Assembly (NCBI GenBank): GCA_964523675.1
Contig: CAZFZT010000048.1
Coordinates: 1-25,626 of the forward strand
Direction of reading: 5' to 3'
Length of the DNA: 25,626 bases
Source: CAZFZT01 sp964523675
Lineage (GTDB): Bacteria > Planctomycetota > Phycisphaerae > Phycisphaerales > SM1A02
The position numbers were made by a program, and so were the translations under genes. The number at the start of each line of letters is the position of its first letter. Within the stretch, counting starts at the first letter, position 1. Under the pieces are notes generated by a model. The model was not told the origin of the DNA. It ran no database searches and worked only from the letters and a program-made list of their open reading frames with translations. Below are positions 20,977 through 25,626 of this stretch, piece after piece.

Positions 20977-22947
20977 TTACACGCTGAGAACGCCGAGCAT
21001 GCTTGCGGCTTTCTTGACGATGCTTGCGTGATCAAGGCCGCACTGCTTGAGGATGTCTTCTTCGCTGCGGGCGGATTTCGGGATTCGCCGCACATACATC
21101 TGTTCGATGGTGAAGGCATCGCCGGACTCCACACACGCATCTGCGACCGCAGCGCCGATGCCCGCGCCGTAGTTGTCTTCAACAGTGAGGATGTTGCCGT
21201 TGTTGGCGTTGGCGAGATCGAGCAGCCGTTCTGCGTCGAAGGGAATCGAGTAGAGATCAATGAGCGTTGCGTCAACGCCGATCTTGTCGAGTGCATCAAT
21301 CACCTTGTTGCACTCGTGAACCATATATCCGGCCGTGACGATGAGCAGGTCGCGGCCCTCGGTGAGCACCTCGAAGCGGCCGAGATCGAAAATCGTGTTC
21401 TCGTTGTAGAGAAACTCGACATCGGGGCGGTGCGTGCGCATATAACAGACGCCATGGTGATCTGCCATGCGTAGCGTAAGGGCGTAGGCGGCATAGGCGT
21501 CAGCCGGCTGAAGCAGATAGCAGCCGGGGCCGCCGTGATGATCCTTGATGGTGGTGAACGCGCGGAACCACGCAACGTCGGGGAGCGACATCTGGCTGGG
21601 GCCGTCGGCGGCAAGCGAGATGCCGGAGTGGCTGCCGACGATTTTGAGATTCGCGCCGGAGTTGATCGCCATTTCAAGCTGGTCGTACCCCCTGGTCACG
21701 AACTTGGCGAAGGTGGAGCAGAAGGGAATCTTGCCGGCAGCCGAGAGACCCGCACCGACGGAGATCATATTCTGCTCTGCGATCTTGCACTCGACGAAGC
21801 GATTGGAGAGGGCGCGGTCATTGGCGAACCACTCGCTGAAGGTGGAGTTGCTCACATCCGCATCGAGCGCGAAGACTTCAGAGTTGGCATGGCCGAGGGC
21901 GCGAAGAGCGAGACCGTATGCCTTGCGTGTGGCGAATCGGCCACCGCGCAGGATCATGGTCATGTCATAATGCTTCATTGCCTCTTCAAAGGGCATTGCC
22001 TCATCGTTCTTGATTTCGCGCGCTGAGGCGTCGAACTCCGCCGGGGGATAAATGCGCATCTCGTCGCCTGCAAGGGCGGTGGTGAGGGAGACGCCGGTGG
22101 ATTTGAGTTCCTCCATCGCCTGATGCAGTTTGTCACCGCTGGCTGGCTTGCCATGCCACCCAGCGCCCTGCATGGAGGCCGCGCCCCAGCCCTTGACGGT
22201 ATTGGCGACGATCGCCATCGGTTGATCGCCTTTGATGTTGTCAATGTAGTGGTCGAGCGCGGCCTTGATCGCGCTGGGGCTGTGGCCGTCGATGACGCCG
22301 ACCATGTAGCCGGCTGCCTCGAGTTTCTTCACCAGTGTTTCCGGTGATTGCTGCGGGCTGACCGTGCCGGCTTGACCGTAACCGTTGCAGTTGAAGATCG
22401 GCAGCACGTTCGTGAGTTTGTGGTCGGCGATGAAGTCGATCGCTTCCCAGATCTGCCCTTCGCGCGCCTCGCCGTCGCCGATGATGCAGTAGATGCGCTT
22501 GTCAATGTCATCATGACGGGCAGCGATGCCCAGACCAGCCGCGACGGAGAGGCCCTGACCGAGCGAGCCGGTGGCAGCATCGAAAAATGGGAAGCCCTCC
22601 ATCGGGTTGGGATGTCCATCAAGCATTGAATCGTTCTCGCGGAACGAGAGCAGATCGTCGTGCGTCGTCGGCCGGCGTTCCTCGCCCTTGCCGATCGCCG
22701 CTCCGAGGTCGCGGAATGCGGCGTACACGATCGGCACGGCATGGCCCTCCGAGAGCACCAGCCGATCCGAAGTTGGATACCTCGGGTGATCGGGCAGCCA
22801 CCGCATGGTGTGGTACATGAGGACGGTAACGATGTGTCCGAGGGACATGGCAGAGGTCGGATGCCCGCTCCCCGAAGCCGCACACATCTCAAGACTGAGT
22901 AGATCGAGGTGAATCGCTTTGGCGTGGACGGCTGCTTCAAACGACAT
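20977..22947 (-). CDS. tkt: Transketolase
   Basis: Transketolase moves two-carbon units between sugar phosphates in the pentose phosphate pathway, using thiamine diphosphate (TPP). The 656-residue product carries SGSGHPTSAMS (25-35), the TPP/Mg site GDGEAREGQIWEA (157-169) ending in FNCNGY, and the catalytic Glu region ECKIAEQNMISVGAG. The C-terminal third has TVEDNYGAGIGAAV. Its strings SGHPTS, IAEQNM, PFCSTFA, FVTRGYDQ and DGPSQM are closer to the animal-type transketolases than to the E. coli TktA type. The start ATG at 22945-22947 has a strong AAAGGAG Shine-Dalgarno; longer in-frame starts are unlikely. A promoter lies at 23073-23101. Downstream nfo may be co-transcribed. Confidence 0.95.
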   Translation of the reverse strand: MSFEAAVHAKAIHLDLLSLEMCAASGSGHPTSAMSLGHIVTVLMYHTMRWLPDHPRYPTSDRLVLSEGHAVPIVYAAFRDLGAAIGKGEERRPTTHDDLLSFRENDSMLDGHPNPMEGFPFFDAATGSLGQGLSVAAGLGIAARHDDIDKRIYCIIGDGEAREGQIWEAIDFIADHKLTNVLPIFNCNGYGQAGTVSPQQSPETLVKKLEAAGYMVGVIDGHSPSAIKAALDHYIDNIKGDQPMAIVANTVKGWGAASMQGAGWHGKPASGDKLHQAMEELKSTGVSLTTALAGDEMRIYPPAEFDASAREIKNDEAMPFEEAMKHYDMTMILRGGRFATRKAYGLALRALGHANSEVFALDADVSNSTFSEWFANDRALSNRFVECKIAEQNMISVGAGLSAAGKIPFCSTFAKFVTRGYDQLEMAINSGANLKIVGSHSGISLAADGPSQMSLPDVAWFRAFTTIKDHHGGPGCYLLQPADAYAAYALTLRMADHHGVCYMRTHRPDVEFLYNENTIFDLGRFEVLTEGRDLLIVTAGYMVHECNKVIDALDKIGVDATLIDLYSIPFDAERLLDLANANNGNILTVEDNYGAGIGAAVADACVESGDAFTIEQMYVRRIPKSARSEEDILKQCGLDHASIVKKAASMLGVLSV

Positions 22948-23308
22948 CGAACTCCTTTCCCCCATCGGCGGTCGATTCTCTCCGAAAGAGTCGCTGGAGC
23001 GAGAATGAACGGCCGATCCGGGTTGATTCATGGCTGATGGTCCAGTAGTGGGTTCAAAATGGATGAATCCGCATTATGGCAGCGATGGTGCGGGCCTGCA
23101 AGTAGCCGATGGAAGCATGAGACCTCGCATGGCGCTTGGTCTTGCGGCTTCAATCGGGGGCTACATCCACAAGCGTTCCAGCAATTCCTGCAAATTCCGG
23201 TTCCTTTGATAACCGCGCTCCTCAATGCGGTGGAGGAGTTGGCGCCAGGTCGAAGTCAGACTGGTCCGATGAACTAACGTAGAGCGACCGGCTGCGCCTG
23301 ACGTATTC
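22948..23308. other. Intergenic region upstream of tkt
   Basis: I see no convincing gene in these 361 bp. It contains the tkt promoter (23073-23101), the leader of about 120 nt, and the 3' end region of the large thioredoxin-domain gene. No clear terminator was found for that gene. Confidence 0.5.
23073..23101 (-). promoter_or_regulatory. Sigma-70-type promoter for tkt
   Basis: On the minus strand TTGCAG (23096-23101) is followed after exactly 17 bp by CATAAT (23073-23078). Transcription would begin near 23066 and give a leader of about 120 nt before the tkt ATG. Confidence 0.55.
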
Positions 23309-25585
23309 TCATGGAAGTGACACCGGCAGTACGATCATCTGCGGCTCGGCGCATGCGCTCTCGCTGCACGCTTGAACAGTCACAACCAGGCGCGGCGTCG
23401 TGGACAATTGCTGGTTTTTCTGACGCCTCAACCGGACCGGGACGACGATGGACTCATGATGCACGCGCAGCGAGGGGTCGTTCGCATACGGTCGACCGGG
23501 TGGAAAATCCGCCACGGCCTCGAAAGCTTCGCCGGCGACGTCAATTGCCAGTGGGGTAAGCCCGGCTGCCGCGGAATCATGCGCGTTGATGTGGTATCCC
23601 GGTGCAATATCGATTCGGACATGGACTGTCACATCTACGTCCCGATCAAGCGAGGTCGACTTCGCTTCGATAGTGATGCGCACTGGACTGCTTGCTACGC
23701 GCAACTGACCCGCTGCTGAAAAGCGCTCCGGATGGTTCTGAAGCGCCCGCGCAAGCCCCAGGACGCCCAGGGTCACCCCAACCGGTCGCTCTGCAATCAT
23801 TCGAGAGAGCACGCCGAGTGTCGCTATCGCATCATCAACGTATGCGAGGTTCTCGGTAACCTCGTGCAGGTCGATCAGATTGTGAAGCATCACCGAGTTC
23901 GCGCAGGGCACCGCGCCGTCGTACATACCCTTCGTCCGGACGAACAGCTGCGATTGCCCCTTTCTCGCGTCAAAGTATCCGCCCGAGGTTTCATCGAAGA
24001 AGCCCTCGCGCAGCTCACCCGCAAGCGATTCCGCATGACTGATCCACTTCGCATCACGCGTCGCGCGGTGCAGAGCGAGCAGGCCGCGAATGAAAAAGGC
24101 AAAATCTTCAGCAAAGCCATCGATCTTAGCTTGACCCGTGCGATACGTGCGCAGCAGCCGGCCGTTGCGATGCATCGTGTTGAGGATGAACTCTGCCGCC
24201 CGCGCCGCCGCATCTACGAACCTGCGTTCGTTCAAGATCCGTCCGCCATCCGCCATGCCGGCAATCATCAGGCCGTTCCATGAGGTGAGAACTTTGTCAT
24301 CGGTTGCCGGCTGATCGCGCCTGTCGCGCTGCTTGAGAAGGATGCGGTTGACCCTTTCGATCCGCTCATTGAACTGCTCCTGCGACAATCGATGTGACGC
24401 GGCAAGCCGATCTGGACGATCAATGAGATGCACGATGTTCTTCGGTCCGTCCGCCGGATGATGCGGATCGCGGAAGTTCGCGCCGGCATTGAATCCGTAC
24501 ACCTCCAGCGCAAAATCAATCAGATCATTCTCGCCGGCTTCAGTGAGCGTCTCGCGAATCTCGGTCGCGGTCCAGAGATAGTTCTGTCCCTCGCGTGCAT
24601 TGACCTCCGCATCCTGCGCGCTCCAGAAGCCGCCGCGCTCATCCGTCATCTCGCGCAGTACATAGTCGAGCGTTTCGCGCACGACTTCGCCGTAGAACGC
24701 ATCACCGGTCAACTCGAACGCGCGGGCATAGAGCGACGCCAACTGTGCGTTGTCGTACAGCATCTTCTCGAAGTGCGGCACGAGCCACTTCTCATCGACG
24801 CTGTACCGGTGAAACCCGCCGCCAATCTGATCGTACATGCCGCCGATCGCCATGCGGTCGAGCGTGTGCGTGATCGCATTGCGCACATCCTCTCGGTGCC
24901 ACCCGGCGCCAATGACCAGTTCAGTATTCACCGGCGTGGGGAACTTTGGCCCCTGTGCTCCCCCGAAGCCGCCGTGCTCAGAATCGTAGAGTCGCATGAG
25001 CAGATCGACTGCCTGCGAGACGTGTTCCTGCCGCAGCGACACCGGCTGTGCCTGCGCAAGCGTCTTGCGCACGGCATCGGTCACCTGCTCGGCCTGTTGC
25101 TCAACAACATCGCGCTGATCGCGCCAAGCCGCAGCAATCTGTTTGATCACGCTTGGAAAGCCCCCCCGGCCGTAGCGGTCCTCGGGCGGGAAATACGTCC
25201 CCGCAAGAAACGGTTTGAGCTGCTTTGGTTCCAGCCACACCGACATCGGCCAACCACCATGCTGGGTCATCAACTGCGTTGCAGTCATGTACACATCATC
25301 AACATCCGGCCGCTCTTCGCGATCGACCTTGATGCAGATGAAATGCTCATTCATCAGCCGCGCGATCGCTTCATTTTCAAACGACTCTCGCTCCATGACG
25401 TGGCACCAATAGCACGTCGAATAACCGATGCTGAGGAAGATCGGCTTGTCCTGCTGCCGCGCTGCTGCGAATGCTTCATCACCCCACGCATACCAGTCCA
25501 CTGGATTGTGCGCGTGTTGAAGGAGGTAGGGGCTTGTCTCCTTGATGAGGCGGTTGGTTTGCGTTGCCGAAGAGGAGGGCGTCAT
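23309..25585 (-). CDS. Thioredoxin-domain (DUF255 / SSP411) protein with a DsbD-alpha-like C-terminal domain
   Basis: The 758-residue product begins with the DUF255 module: LIKETSPYLLQHAHNPVDWYAWG (13-35), then IGYSTCYWCHVMERESF (53-69), whose CxxC (58/61) is the thioredoxin-like active site. Residues about 190-600 look like the helical (alpha/alpha)6-barrel of the YyaL / spermatogenesis-associated protein 20 family. A further C-terminal part (about 628-758) is unusual: it resembles the N-terminal (alpha) domain of DsbD, with GYHINAHDSAAAGLTPLAI and a Cys pair 740/745 in VQACSESACAEPQ. That suggests a redox relay between the CxxC head and the tail. No signal peptide is visible, so it would act in the cytoplasm unless exported another way. 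The family's substrate is not known. Confidence 0.9.
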   Translation of the reverse strand: MTPSSSATQTNRLIKETSPYLLQHAHNPVDWYAWGDEAFAAARQQDKPIFLSIGYSTCYWCHVMERESFENEAIARLMNEHFICIKVDREERPDVDDVYMTATQLMTQHGGWPMSVWLEPKQLKPFLAGTYFPPEDRYGRGGFPSVIKQIAAAWRDQRDVVEQQAEQVTDAVRKTLAQAQPVSLRQEHVSQAVDLLMRLYDSEHGGFGGAQGPKFPTPVNTELVIGAGWHREDVRNAITHTLDRMAIGGMYDQIGGGFHRYSVDEKWLVPHFEKMLYDNAQLASLYARAFELTGDAFYGEVVRETLDYVLREMTDERGGFWSAQDAEVNAREGQNYLWTATEIRETLTEAGENDLIDFALEVYGFNAGANFRDPHHPADGPKNIVHLIDRPDRLAASHRLSQEQFNERIERVNRILLKQRDRRDQPATDDKVLTSWNGLMIAGMADGGRILNERRFVDAAARAAEFILNTMHRNGRLLRTYRTGQAKIDGFAEDFAFFIRGLLALHRATRDAKWISHAESLAGELREGFFDETSGGYFDARKGQSQLFVRTKGMYDGAVPCANSVMLHNLIDLHEVTENLAYVDDAIATLGVLSRMIAERPVGVTLGVLGLARALQNHPERFSAAGQLRVASSPVRITIEAKSTSLDRDVDVTVHVRIDIAPGYHINAHDSAAAGLTPLAIDVAGEAFEAVADFPPGRPYANDPSLRVHHESIVVPVRLRRQKNQQLSTTPRLVVTVQACSESACAEPQMIVLPVSLP

Positions 25586-25626
25586 GGCGCATGGTAGGGG
25601 CGGCCGTTGTCGCGCGGCGCCAGCCC

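Noticed and set aside
23059..23277. 72-codon plus-strand frame upstream of tkt
   Set aside because: It covers the tkt promoter on the opposite strand, has no ribosome-binding site and no recognisable features.
24428..25597. 389-codon plus-strand frame opposite the DUF255 gene
   Set aside because: It lies entirely antisense to a protein with clear family motifs and has no recognisable domain or start signal.
1..25626. tRNA, rRNA, CRISPR, transposase or phage genes
   Set aside because: I looked for cloverleaf-like segments, regularly spaced repeats and DDE or integrase motifs and found none that hold up. The tandem tracts at 6197-6303 lack spacers and are not CRISPR.

Overview
The window is about 25.6 kb of densely coding, high-GC bacterial chromosome. 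I read 25 protein genes with good support and two doubtful mini-genes. There is no rRNA, tRNA, CRISPR array, transposase or phage gene. Gene content and non-coding style suggest a planctomycete-like bacterium, perhaps of the Phycisphaerae. The pointers are two DUF2752 proteins, a zinc-ribbon membrane protein, a prepilin-type protein ending in an 'FLDGSVRF' motif, several lipoproteins, an animal-like transketolase, and many short palindromic or low-complexity spacers that can be read as peptides such as 'GGTGASPVR' and 'TGETPVPP'. This taxonomic guess is inference.

Layout. 1-3583: a cut-off membrane protein (-), ruvB (-), then on + a promoter, a zinc-ribbon membrane protein, a DUF2752 protein and an EVE-domain protein. 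3629-7349 (-): a compact run of VOC protein, DUF2752 protein, two lipoproteins joined by 4-nt stop/start overlaps, and a glycosyltransferase. 7428-10784 (+): a promoter, a terminator-like hairpin in the leader, rpsR, a ParA-type ATPase fused to a glycogen-binding (AMPK-beta/CBM48-like) domain, and an ATGA-coupled partner that looks like a MinD/ParA fold without a P-loop. 10913-12625 (-): cysteine dioxygenase and a YeiH-family exporter, with directly abutting reading frames. 12935-18883: enoyl-CoA hydratase-family enzyme, M42-like peptidase, cupin, pseudopilin, folE, a membrane protein and nnrE, mostly as single genes separated by palindromic spacers. 18917-25585 (-): TPR lipoprotein, endonuclease IV, transketolase with its own promoter, and a large thioredoxin-domain (DUF255) protein with a DsbD-alpha-like tail.

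Most genes are housekeeping: recombination and repair (ruvB, nfo), translation (rpsR), folate/pterin supply (folE), NAD(P)HX repair (nnrE) and pentose phosphate metabolism (tkt). The accessory interest lies in the ParA-CBM48 / pseudo-ATPase pair downstream of rpsR, its possible leader attenuation, the cysteine-sulfur cassette, and several genes that have absorbed intergenic repeat sequence into coding sequence. A short reading frame at 3528-3599 (-) repeats the RuvB N-terminus with synonymous codon differences, which suggests a relic of a second ruvB copy.
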